Assembly (NCBI GenBank): GCA_016098155.1
Contig: JAAAJB010000664.1
Coordinates: 1 to 18,151 of the forward strand
Direction of reading: 5' to 3'
Length of the DNA stretch: 18,151 nt
Source: Actinomortierella ambigua
Lineage: Eukaryota > Mortierellomycota > Mortierellomycetes > Mortierellales > Mortierellaceae
The position numbers were made by a program, and so were the translations under genes. Of the stretch, positions 1 through 7,561 are shown piece after piece. How positions within the stretch are numbered: position 1 is the stretch's first letter; every line of letters begins with the position of its first letter. The notes beneath the pieces are model-generated. The model was not told the origin of the DNA, did not search any database, and worked only from the letters and a program-made list of their open reading frames with translations.

Positions 1-13
1 TTTTTTTTTTTAG

Positions 14-689
14 TTCCTGGCAGAGAATGTTGACATGGGTTGGTCAGATTCTTATCACGCTTGTCGGGGCTAGCGAAGATCCCGAATTGACGGCATCAAA
101 AGCAGTTATCTCGATCGATATCAACAAACATTACAATCCGCTTGATCGTCGGACCATGCATTCACGCCAGAGAGTCGTATCGTATTTGAGCGCTCCTGGG
201 CATGACTCTGACCTATCAGCGACCGTGGGGGAAGAGGATGTTGGGCCGGTCCAGCAGCCGGCTCGAGGCACAGAGCGCAGGCGGAGTAGCATTTCGATCC
301 TCAAAGACACCATTGTCGGCGGCGCAGGAAGTCTCCTGAGTCATGTAACGCCGGGTAGCCGAGGAGGTTCAGGGGGCGTGCATCGTGGAGGGCACGGGGT
401 ACTTTCGCAGACGACGTCTCTGCGTCACACATTTGACAGCCGCATCATCGACGATGGTTCCGTAAGAGGGAGAGGACCGGCACCCAAAGGCGAGGACCGC
501 GGATATACCCTCAAGGATGACGAAGACTACGATATCTCTCGTGCACGATACTACCATGATGATGAAATCGCGGAAGACGATGAGGATGAAGAAGAGGAGG
601 ATGACGACGATGACGACGATGATGATGACGAAGACCCACAACCTGACCATAGGGCTCCAGGGGACCGATGGCAGCATATCCGACGATGA
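14..689 (+). CDS. 3' terminal exon of an unrecognised protein with a poly-Asp tail (partial)
   Basis: The window opens in a poly-T tract ending in TAG, which looks like a 3' splice site, so this is taken as the last exon of a gene starting upstream. The open frame (codons starting at 15, 18, 21...) runs to a TGA at 687-689, giving about 225 residues. A second possible acceptor (GGCAG, ending at 23) is in the same frame. The visible protein starts with a short hydrophobic stretch (LTWVGQILITLVG), then a polar part (AVISIDINKHYNPLDRR), a Gly/Arg/Ser-rich part with RRRSSIS, a likely kinase-type site, and an acidic tail with a run of ten Asp encoded by mixed GAT/GAC codons, followed by a short basic end. 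I do not recognise a family. The tail suggests a disordered C-terminus. The upstream exons needed to identify it lie outside the window. Confidence 0.6.
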
Positions 690-1115
690 GTCGAGCCTCG
701 TTAGCGAGTTGCGCATTCTCCATCTACTAGAAACTCCAAATGCATAGGATCGGTGCTTCTTTTCGGAAGGATGGAGTTGTCAGGGCGGGACTCGAAGGCA
801 GGAGAAGATATCGCAAAATATACATAATAGTGCAATGGTCCAACAAGCAGCTTTACATATCTGCCTGGCGTCTCTGATGCCGCGATATCGTGGCTACCAT
901 ACATGCCAACCAAAGTTATAAAATATTGTGAGCCCCATTAGGTGTACAGGCTTTACCATCCCAAGATCTTTGGGACTTTGCAACTTTTTGGCATCCCATG
1001 TCAGGGGGTCGCCGTGTCTGCCATCGAGGCACCTTCTATAGCAACAAAAGAAACCAAAGCATGATCAACAATGCCAATGTAACACAACTCAAGCACATCA
1101 CATAGTCACGTGGTG
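690..1115. other. Spacer between the partial gene and the makorin gene
   Basis: These 426 bases hold the 3' flank of the upstream gene and the presumed promoter and leader of the makorin gene. No open frame here looks coding. A TATA-box-like string lies at 917-923. No canonical AATAAA is visible after the upstream stop. Confidence 0.6.
917..923 (+). promoter_or_regulatory. Candidate TATA box of the makorin gene
   Basis: TATAAAA lies about 190 bases upstream of the makorin ATG, on the coding strand. The match is exact, but such strings occur by chance in A+T-rich spacers and the transcription start is unknown. Confidence 0.3.
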
Positions 1116-2908
1116 ATGGCGCGCACTGCTTCTGCGCGCTGTACATTGAGTTTTGGATTGCCTCCCCCTTCAATGCCTTTTTTCTCTCAGTCTTTCAATG
1201 TACCCGGCATGCTGGCCCACAGAGACGTTGCATGCCACTTCTGGCGCCGTGGCCATTGCCGCAATGGCATGAGCTGCGCCTTCTTTCATGACATGTCGAC
1301 CTCGTCGGGCTCAAACTCGACGGCTTCATCCACAAGCTCCCCCTCGCCTGCTATTCCGTCCACGTCCTCGCTGTCAGCCAACACCCGTGGGAGCAACAGG
1401 ACCAACACAGGCGGCAGGAGCAGCGGCAGCGGCAGCAATGCCAATGGCGGTGGCAATGGCACTGGTAGCAATGGCAGCACCAATACCTCACCGCCACCAA
1501 GGGCAATGACACAGCCTTGCAAGTTCTACGTAGCTGGATACTGTTTGCGTGGCGATAACTGTTGGTTCAAGCACGAACGACCGCGTACAGCTCAGGGGCC
1601 ACAACAGCAACAGCAACAACCACAAAGCAGGAGCACTGTGGCATCGGTCCCCTCGTATACCTTCTCTTCAACTTCCTCGTCTTTGTCTTCCACGGCTCCA
1701 GGGACAACTGCTCCATTGTCAACCTTCGAGTTCACTTTCCCATCGCCTATCTCGGTTTCCACACCTGCGTCTTCCTCGGCATCTGCTGCAGACAGTGCCC
1801 AGGGCTCCTCATCTCTACCAGCTGCGACCGAGACGGAGTCTGAACCGACGGAGGAACAGCCATGTGCTATTTGCTTTGACATTCCCAAGACCTATGGATT
1901 GTTGGGTATCGATGCTCACGCCAAAAAAAAACATGCGTGTCTTGAATAGGGGGGAGGGGATGTAAGCTTTATTGTTTTGATATCCTTATTCGCACTGACC
2001 AAGGTGATGTACACCTACACATTACCCATTTTCCTACAGCTTCGTGCCCGCACGTTTTTTGTCTAGAGTGCATTCGTACATGGCGCAAGAAGCAACTTCC
2101 CGGAAATGAGATTGACCGCGACGGGCACATCCGACCATCGGCAGTGACAAAGTCATGTCCCAGCTGCCGGACGCCGTCGCTGTACGTGGTGCCATCGTCC
2201 TATTTCCCGAGCAACGCGCAGGAAAAGGAGGGCATCATCAGCAAGTACAAGGAGGCGACGTCGAAGATACCATGCAAGCATTTTCAAGAGTCGGGTGCAC
2301 GGCGGTGGTGTCCCTTCGAAGAGGCGTGTTTCTTTGCGCACCTGGATGAGAATGGGCATCCGTGTGCCGTCAACAAAAACTCGAACCCACGACGTCGACA
2401 GGAGCTGAACGAGTTTCGACGAACCTGGCTTCAACCTCATCGCCATAACCACCACCATCATAACCAACGCAACCATCGTCACCACCACCACCACCACCAC
2501 CACGCCCCGCTCTCTGGTCAAGGTTTCATCGGCCGTTCGCTGCGGCGACTCGATCCCAACTTGCTCCTGAACCACCTGTTGGATGAGCATGCCAACTCGG
2601 CCGGCACACAGCTCGGACCTGCCGCCCTCCAGCGATTTGTGGAGTACCTGACCACCATCCCAATGCCACTGCTGGGTGACGAAGACGATGATGACGACAA
2701 CCATGACGACTACTACTACGATAGCGATGATTTTGGGGAATGGTCCGGAGATGAAGAGGAGTTCGGCTGGGGGGAGGGTAGCGTCATTGACGATGAGGAC
2801 GACCCCGATGAAGATGAGAACGACTATGACGACGACGACGACGACGACGACGACGATGAATATGATGACGACGATGAGTATCCTCACTGGATTGCCACTG
2901 TACCATGA
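1116..2908 (+). CDS. mkrn: Makorin-type RING E3 ubiquitin ligase (two exons)
   Basis: Exons are 1116-1905 and 2040-2908; the intron 1906-2039 starts GTATCG, ends TTCCTACAG and has a CTGAC branch-like site. Joining restores YGLLASCPHVFC, the expected makorin RING sequence; the product is 552 residues. Domains in order: CCCH finger 1 (C40, C48, C54, H58); a Ser/Gly/Asn-rich linker; CCCH finger 2 (C135, C143, C149, H153); a C3HC4 RING (C250, C253, C266, H268, C271, C274, C303, C306); CCCH finger 3 (C342, C354, C360, H364, with a wide first spacing). A His8 run and an acidic tail with ten Asp follow. By family knowledge, makorins are RNA-binding E3 ubiquitin ligases: the RING recruits an E2 and the CCCH fingers contact RNA. 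The start at 1116 is the first ATG in frame; Met32 (1209), just before finger 1, is an alternative. The substrate is unknown. The architecture is diagnostic; the exact start is not. Confidence 0.92.
2480..2503 (+). repeat. (CAC)8 coding repeat, poly-His in makorin
   Basis: Eight uninterrupted CAC codons encode eight His just after CCCH finger 3, within a wider His/Asn-rich stretch. Because all codons are identical, slippage and length variation are likely. Confidence 0.9.
2828..2854 (+). repeat. (GAC)9 coding repeat, poly-Asp tail of makorin
   Basis: Nine consecutive GAC codons followed by GAT form the core of the acidic C-terminal tail. Similar GAC/GAT tracts end the upstream partial gene. 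Confidence 0.9.
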
Positions 2909-2956
2909 TTTTTTTTTGGTCTTTTCCTTGAAAGGCGACAAGGAAAAGGAGAGTGC

Positions 2957-2978
2957 GAAAGGGCGATATGACCCTTTC
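2957..2978. repeat. 7-bp inverted repeat in the makorin 3' flank
   Basis: GAAAGGG (2957-2963) and CCCTTTC (2972-2978) are perfect reverse complements around an 8-nt loop, about 50 bases after the makorin stop. This could be an mRNA hairpin. A 7-bp match may also be chance. Confidence 0.4.
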
Positions 2979-3026
2979 TGTTTGTTTGTCTGCTGTCGAA
3001 AAAAAGACCACTAGTGTTGCTCCCTC

Positions 3027-3046
3027 AGGGGGAAATTGAACCCCCT
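3027..3046. repeat. 6-bp G/C-rich inverted repeat in the convergent spacer
   Basis: AGGGGG (3027-3032) pairs perfectly with CCCCCT (3041-3046) across an 8-nt A/T-rich loop. It is the second small hairpin in this spacer. Confidence 0.4.
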
Positions 3047-3102
3047 ATCCGAGCCCGATACCGTTCATCCCTTCTCACTGCTCAAGCACATACCACAAAA
3101 GC

Positions 3103-3108
3103 AATAAA
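3103..3108 (+). terminator. Candidate poly(A) signal AATAAA for makorin
   Basis: An exact AATAAA lies about 195 bases after the makorin stop codon on its coding strand, and it is the only one in the spacer. Fungal poly(A) signals are loose, so this is only suggestive. Confidence 0.35.
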
Positions 3109-3313
3109 TACAATTGCTCGCTTGATCTTCCTGCCTTCTTTCCTTTTTTTCACCTGTTCATCCTTGAGATTCTGACAGCAGTCATTGCATATGTTGAACA
3201 TGTGGGTGATGGAGTTTCTTCCTCTTCAATATTGTTGTGTATCCTACTTGTGTCTAACATAAGGAGGGAAGGGTGTGTATGGGAGGGTGACAAAAAAAAT
3301 ATACAAATTCCTC

Positions 3314-4540
3314 TTAGTTGGTCTTCGCCTTGAGAACCTCCTGCTCATGATTGACCTTGGTGCGGAAGGTCTCGATGGTGCCAGTGATATCGTCGGCCTT
3401 GAAGATGGAGGTACCGGCGACGATGACATTTGCGCCAGCCTCAGCAGCCATATCGATGTTCTCCATGGCGACACCACCATCGACCTCAATGTCCAGGTTG
3501 GGGTATTTGGCACGCAGCTCCTTGACCTTGGGCATGCACTCGGCCATGAAGCGCTGGCCGCCAAAGCCAGGCTCGACGGTCATGACGAGGCACATGTCCA
3601 TCTTATGGCCGAGGTCCATGACGGTCGAGATGGGCGTCTTGGGCTTGACAGCGACACCGGCCTTCATGCCGGCGGCATGGATCTTGTCGATCAGCGCCGA
3701 CGCGTCCTTGGTCGCCTCGATGTGGAAACAGTACAACGAGGCTCCGGCCTTGGCAAAGTCATCGACCCACTAATGAAAGAGAGAGAAAAACGCACGCAAT
3801 TGTGAAAAAAAAAAACGAATGAGCATTTGTTGTTGTTGTTGTTGTTGTTGTCCAGAGGACAAAGACAAGTGGGAAGGCTTTCTTTTTTCTCGTGATAGAT
3901 GGTGTCGTGCTGGAATACCTTCTCTGGCTCGGAAACCATCATATGGCAGTCTAAGACAGCAAAATAGATAGGCGCGGGTTAGATGAGCTGAAGCGCAGCG
4001 CACGAATTTTTTTTTGTTGACATAGAAAAAAGATTCTTGTTTTACTTCACACATACCGAGGAAGGCGTTAATGTGCTTGGTCAAGCACGAGATGACAGGA
4101 GCACCAATGGTGATGTTGGGGACAAAGTGGCTGTTGGGGAAACGCGTATCGTCGGTTATCGGAGTAGAGGAACCCCACAATTATCCCCCCCCCATAGCCC
4201 GAAGAAGAGAAGGCGAGAAATAAAAAGGTAGACAGGGCGTTGAGTGACTCTAACCATGAGGTTCCCGGTCATTGAACAAGCTGTAAGGTTGCTTCAATAT
4301 GCCCTGAATACTCTACCCGTCCATGACATCTATTAGTATATGAGGAATGGGAATAGAATGGTCAGTCATCACTGCTCGTCGTTGCAATCCGAATCAAACA
4401 AGGTTCTTGGCCTGCATTGTTGGGAAAACAGTACCCATGTGCAACCAGTCAGCGCCGTGCGAGACCATGCGCTTGCACTCGGCAGCGAGGATGGCAAAGT
4501 CACCCGAGAGCAGAGAAGGCGAGATCTTGGCAATGGGCAT
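3314..4540 (-). CDS. RPE1: Ribulose-5-phosphate 3-epimerase (five exons)
   Basis: The enzyme interconverts D-ribulose 5-phosphate and D-xylulose 5-phosphate in the cytosolic pentose-phosphate pathway, as a metal-dependent TIM barrel. Exons in coding order: 4435-4540, 4317-4329 (13 nt), 4057-4130, 3919-3950, 3314-3769. They join in phase to 681 bases, 226 residues, the usual family length. Visible signatures: KISPSLLSGDF at the start (Ser9); DWLHMDVMDGHFVPN with metal ligands His34 and Asp36; CHMMVSEPEKW with His67; VMTVEPGFGGQ phosphate/flap region; and IEVDGG with catalytic Asp172. The start is the ATG giving MPIAKISPS, because homologues begin there; an upstream in-frame ATG would add an unrelated low-complexity leader. 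Intron 5' ends are GTACTG, GTAGAG, GTATGT and GTATTC; all introns end in AG. The gene converges on the makorin gene. Nothing suggests inactivation. Confidence 0.95.
3827..3850. repeat. (TTG)8 trinucleotide repeat inside epimerase intron 4
   Basis: Eight perfect TTG units on the + strand read as (CAA)8 in the epimerase pre-mRNA. It lies wholly in intron 4 (3770-3918), so it is not translated. Confidence 0.9.
4317..4329 (-). other. RPE1: 13-nt microexon of the epimerase gene
   Basis: On the minus strand the 13 bases ATGTCATGGACGG lie between an AG (…ACTAATAG) and a GT (GTAGAG). With the last G of exon 1 and the first C of exon 3 they encode D-V-M-D-G, the conserved loop containing metal ligand Asp36. 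Both neighbouring exons need exactly this phase (1 nt before, 2 nt after), so the fit is strong. Confidence 0.88.
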
Positions 4541-5739
4541 GTTGAGCGTTGTTATGTGGAGAACGATTTCAAGGTAAGGGCAGGGGTGTGGAGTGGGAGA
4601 GTCGATATGCTTTTTTTTTTCTTCGATCGGGAAGAAAGTCACAGCGGATATCCGTTAGCCAGGAACGTGTCGCGTCACTAGCTACCAAAACGGCCGCAGC
4701 CCCCCGCGATCCCGATGCATATTAGAGAGTAACCACTGTCAATCGTCTCCTTTGATCCATCTCTATCATTCCCTCCCTTACTTCTTCTGCTCTCCCTTCC
4801 TCTCGTCCGCAAGGGGGGCATGCTTCTCCTAGCTTTGTATTGAGCAGAGCCGCACACACCGTTGCAAACGCGACTTCGATCCGATGAGAGTGAGCATTTG
4901 TGGCAGTTTCCGCGTCACGGTGTTTCTTAGAACGTACCTCCTTTTTTTTAAAATATCTTTGTAAAAGGATAGCATGCCAAAGGGAGGGAAACCTCAAGGG
5001 GTGTGACCTCCCTTACGCGATCGTTTCGAATAAGCGTATTAAGGACCAAGTCAGGGACCAATTCTTTTTTTGTCAATTCCTTTCATATGTATCTTGCTGC
5101 AAGGCGTCTTTAAAAAAAAAGCCCCCAGCAGGGTTATTCTTGGCTAAAGAGGCTTATCGCCAAAGCACGCGACGATGCATGACATGGTATCATACATCCG
5201 TACTGGAGGCTAACGCCCAAAAAAAAAATAAGAAACTGAAAAAAAAAAACGAGGGAGGTGGCAAACCTCGAGGATACATACATATGAGCACGAAACAACA
5301 AGAAAGCGTGTGTCTCTGTATGTTTATGGCTGACAGAAAAGGTTCCGTATTCCAAAACGGGAGGGGGGGAGAGGTATGTAGGCGGCTCTTCAGCCAGTGG
5401 CGAGGGAACAATGATATCATATCCAGAAACCAGGAGGAATGGTGACAAAGGAGCGAGAACAACAACAAAGAACACTAGACTGACTACCACCTAAAAAAAA
5501 ATAAAAGGGCACACGCCCTGACAATTAAGGCAGGTAGCTCGTAGGTCGTATGTTGAACCGTGTGTACACTGTGGAGGCTGTAGTAGCCTAAAGTTCATAC
5601 ATAGCCCAACAAGGACGATCGTCTTTTGACTATGTCTCTCCCTCCTGAACAGGAGGGAAGAGAAGCCAACTGTTCGGATACGTTCTAGGACAACTGTTCG
5701 ATCCCTTAAGGACATTTGCCCCGACCTGGAAGACGCCGA
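4541..5739. other. Upstream flank of the epimerase gene; no gene seen
   Basis: This is the left part of a 3 kb spacer between divergent genes. It includes the promoter and leader of the minus-strand epimerase gene. Open frames here are short and of low complexity, shaped by runs of A, T and C. Two palindromic motifs stand out: GACGATCGTC at 5614-5623 and a longer dyad at 5639-5658. No TATA box is clear. Confidence 0.5.
5639..5658. repeat. Perfect dyad, 9-bp arms with a 2-nt centre
   Basis: TCCCTCCTG (5639-5647) and CAGGAGGGA (5650-5658) are exact reverse complements separated by AA. The 2-nt centre is too tight for a normal RNA hairpin loop, so a DNA-binding site for a dimeric protein is more natural than a structured RNA. 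Confidence 0.5.
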
Positions 5740-6206
5740 CACACTCCCTCTCTATCTCACCCTCGTTCACTTCCTCACTCTATCCCTCTGTTTCCCAATC
5801 AATTGTCTGTTCACAGCAGTACTGGTTCACAGGATAGATAGTGGGGATCTCTCCCACGCAGAGAAGACACAAGGCGTCATCCTTTTTTTTTGTTCCCCCT
5901 TGGCGTCTCTTGCTTCTTCGTGTTCTCCCAAGGGGTCTTCTTTGATTCTTTCTGGGATAGAACGGTTTGTCTCTTCTAGTCTCAATTTTTTCTTCATTTC
6001 CCTCTAGTTCCAGCTCTCGCCCTCGCTCTCGCTCTCGTTATCCATCCATCTTTTGCAAGGTGTGCAGGGTTGTTCTATCTTGGATGAACCTTGTGCATTC
6101 CCTTCTACAGCTCCTCTAAACGACGAGGACTCAACCACTTGCTGCTTTGACCTGTTTCATTGAACACAACCCTTTTTCATCATTCTTTTTTTTTTCCTCT
6201 CCGACC
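5740..6206 (+). promoter_or_regulatory. Pyrimidine-rich leader-like tract
   Basis: This stretch is strongly biased to C and T on the + strand, like the tracts directly before the start codons at 7562 and 16917. It contains an 8-bp inverted repeat, CCCCTTGG (5896-5903) with CCAAGGGG (5928-5935), and ends in CCGACCATGG, a start codon in good context. By analogy it may be the promoter/leader of a plus-strand transcript, perhaps a non-coding RNA or a distal leader of the 7562 gene. No long frame follows. Confidence 0.3.
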
Positions 6207-6239
6207 ATGGCACAACGGCTAGCACGCTTTAGACTTTGA
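6207..6239 (+). other. 10-codon ORF in good start context (uORF or chance)
   Basis: ATG at 6207 in the context GACCATGG starts a frame of ten codons (MAQRLARFRL) ending in TGA at 6237-6239. No GT donor occurs inside, so it cannot be a simple first coding exon. It may be an upstream ORF of a longer leader or just chance. Confidence 0.2.
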
Positions 6240-6944
6240 CATGCTATTTTTCTTTGCATACAATACCTACATTTCGCCAATATTGGCTGCTCTCAGAAAC
6301 AATACTGAGTAAGAACTAATAGGGTACTTCCCGACAACCTGGAGTTCAGCACCCTCTTTTTGGGAGTTTTTTTTTATCCTGCCTCGACAACGAACGTTTA
6401 TCCAGGTTCCCAGCCCACCCTTGGGGTTCGGCGATAGCTTGAATCTGATTCTGTCCTGTGTGTCATGGATCTGAATTAAGCTACTTGTAACAGCGGCCCG
6501 AGGGGGGAGTCTCAGTATCATGTACCAGCAGCGGCGGCACGCAGGGTGTTTTGTTCATGGACCAAACACAGGGCAGGGCCTGCAAGGAAATCCGTGCCCA
6601 AACACAAGCTCATCCTCTGTCTCTCTCTCTGTCCCCACACCATGCCAACGGGCATTTCGTGCCCTCAGGACTGGAATGGGCGGAAAAAGAGAATAACGAA
6701 GGGGGGGAGGAGAGACCATGGCTGTCTCCCCCCCCCTGCTTTCGCATGCTGCTTTTTTGTAGAGTTTGTTTTGCTGCGAAGCACAGTGCATGGACCTGCT
6801 TGCACCCAATATGTTGCTCGCATTTTGCATGGGTAGCTCTCGGGTCGTGGTACAAAGTACAGCTTAGTGCTCCTCCACCTGTCTGTTTTGTCTGTATCTC
6901 TCTCTCCCCTCCTCTGCCCCCCATCAGCTAAAAAAAGATGAATG
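6240..6944. other. Spacer with no supported gene
   Basis: Several short frames exist on both strands. The most protein-like is a minus-strand frame at 6267-6521 (84 codons, starting ATG), but no family signature or clear splice partner is visible. The frames around 6546-6931 are dominated by CT-repeat translation. Confidence 0.4.
6276..6287. promoter_or_regulatory. 12-bp palindrome containing a perfect CArG box
   Basis: GCCAATATTGGC is its own reverse complement. Its core CCAATATTGG (6277-6286) fits the CC(A/T)6GG consensus bound by SRF-type MADS-box proteins and also gives CCAAT on both strands. It lies about 1.3 kb upstream of the 7562 start and 1.7 kb upstream of the epimerase start, so the target gene is unclear. 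Confidence 0.4.
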
Positions 6945-7018
6945 GGATCCAGATGGCGGGTCCATTCTAAATGGACTCCCTGATGGAGTGGACCTTTGCC
7001 AGGTATCTATCTGGCTCC
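6945..7018 (+). repeat. Nested inverted-repeat element upstream of the 7562 gene
   Basis: Outer arms GGATCCAGAT (6945-6954) and ATCTGGCTCC (7009-7018) pair at 9 of 10 positions. Inside, GTCCATT (6960-6966) pairs exactly with AATGGAC (6970-6976) over a 3-nt loop and extends to 9 bp with one G-T wobble. Alternatively, GGTCCA (6959-6964) pairs with TGGACC (6989-6994). The two inner pairings are mutually exclusive. A structured leader RNA or a cruciform-prone site is possible. Confidence 0.4.
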
Positions 7019-7084
7019 ACAGCAGGAGAGTGAGAGATGAAGACTGAGAAAAGAGGGGATCAACAGCCACCTCCTTCCTTTTTA

Positions 7085-7500
7085 TTTTGCCAGGCATTTT
7101 TCACCACTCTCATTCTCCTCTCTTTATCCTCCTCTCTTTTTCATTCATTCTCCTCTCTCTCTCTCTTTCTCTCTCTCTCTCTTCTCTCTCCCTCCCTCTC
7201 TTCTCTCTTCTCTCTTTTCCCTCCACACTGTTGTATCGTCTCTTCAACAGTCAAAGGCGACCCTCCCATTCATTCACACTACCTCCGCGGTGATACTTCC
7301 AACCACCATGTACCACCACCACCGCCACCCTTGCTGACATCTCCTCCCTCCCCTCCTCTCATCCAGGCACCCGCTCTTTTCTCACCTTTTTTTTCTGTAC
7401 CCCTCTTCCTCTCACTTTTATTCCCTTCTCTCTCTCTCTTTCTCTCGTACTCTCTCGCCCTCACATACGACCCTCACTCTCATCGCCTCCCGCTCATTTT
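7085..7500 (+). promoter_or_regulatory. Pyrimidine-rich promoter/leader of the 7562 gene
   Basis: An almost pure C/T tract with long (CT)n runs near 7150-7220 sits directly before the start codon at 7562, typical of fungal core promoters and 5' leaders. Frames crossing it are Ser/Leu/Phe/Pro low-complexity and are not taken as genes. Confidence 0.5.
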
Positions 7501-7561
7501 CTTTTTTGGCTCCTTTGCGCTTGTGTAGCATTGAACCTTTTCCCGCCATACCCGTTCGACC

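Larger units (their letters stand above)
2909..3313. other. Convergent 3' spacer between makorin and epimerase genes
   Basis: These 405 bases separate the stops of two converging genes, so the 3' untranslated regions may overlap. No coding frame is convincing. Two small inverted repeats (2957-2978 and 3027-3046) and an AATAAA at 3103 are the only structures I see. Confidence 0.6.

Noticed and set aside
2153..2941. 262-codon minus-strand frame across the makorin second exon
   Set aside because: It is antisense to conserved makorin sequence; its poly-Val/Ile/Leu runs come from the GAC/CAC repeats.
4330..4340. TACTAAT in epimerase intron 1 as the branch point
   Set aside because: The branch A would be only about 3 nt from the 3' AG, too close for lariat formation; a CTGAC further upstream in the intron is a better candidate.
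5490..5519. Minus-strand AGGGC/GCCCT hairpin followed by a T-rich run, like an intrinsic terminator
   Set aside because: The stem is only 5 bp and the genome is eukaryotic, where such structures do not end mRNA transcription; no Pol III gene precedes it.
5694..5712. GTTCGATCCC resembling a tRNA B box
   Set aside because: No matching T-stem, no A box at the right distance upstream and no cloverleaf can be drawn.
6546..6931. Plus-strand frames of 96 and 126 codons
   Set aside because: Overlapping frames of similar length on both strands, low-complexity Ser/Leu/Pro/Cys content and no motif.
7037..7528. 163-codon plus frame before the 7562 gene
   Set aside because: It is almost entirely Ser/Leu/Phe/Pro from the CT-rich leader and has no family signature.
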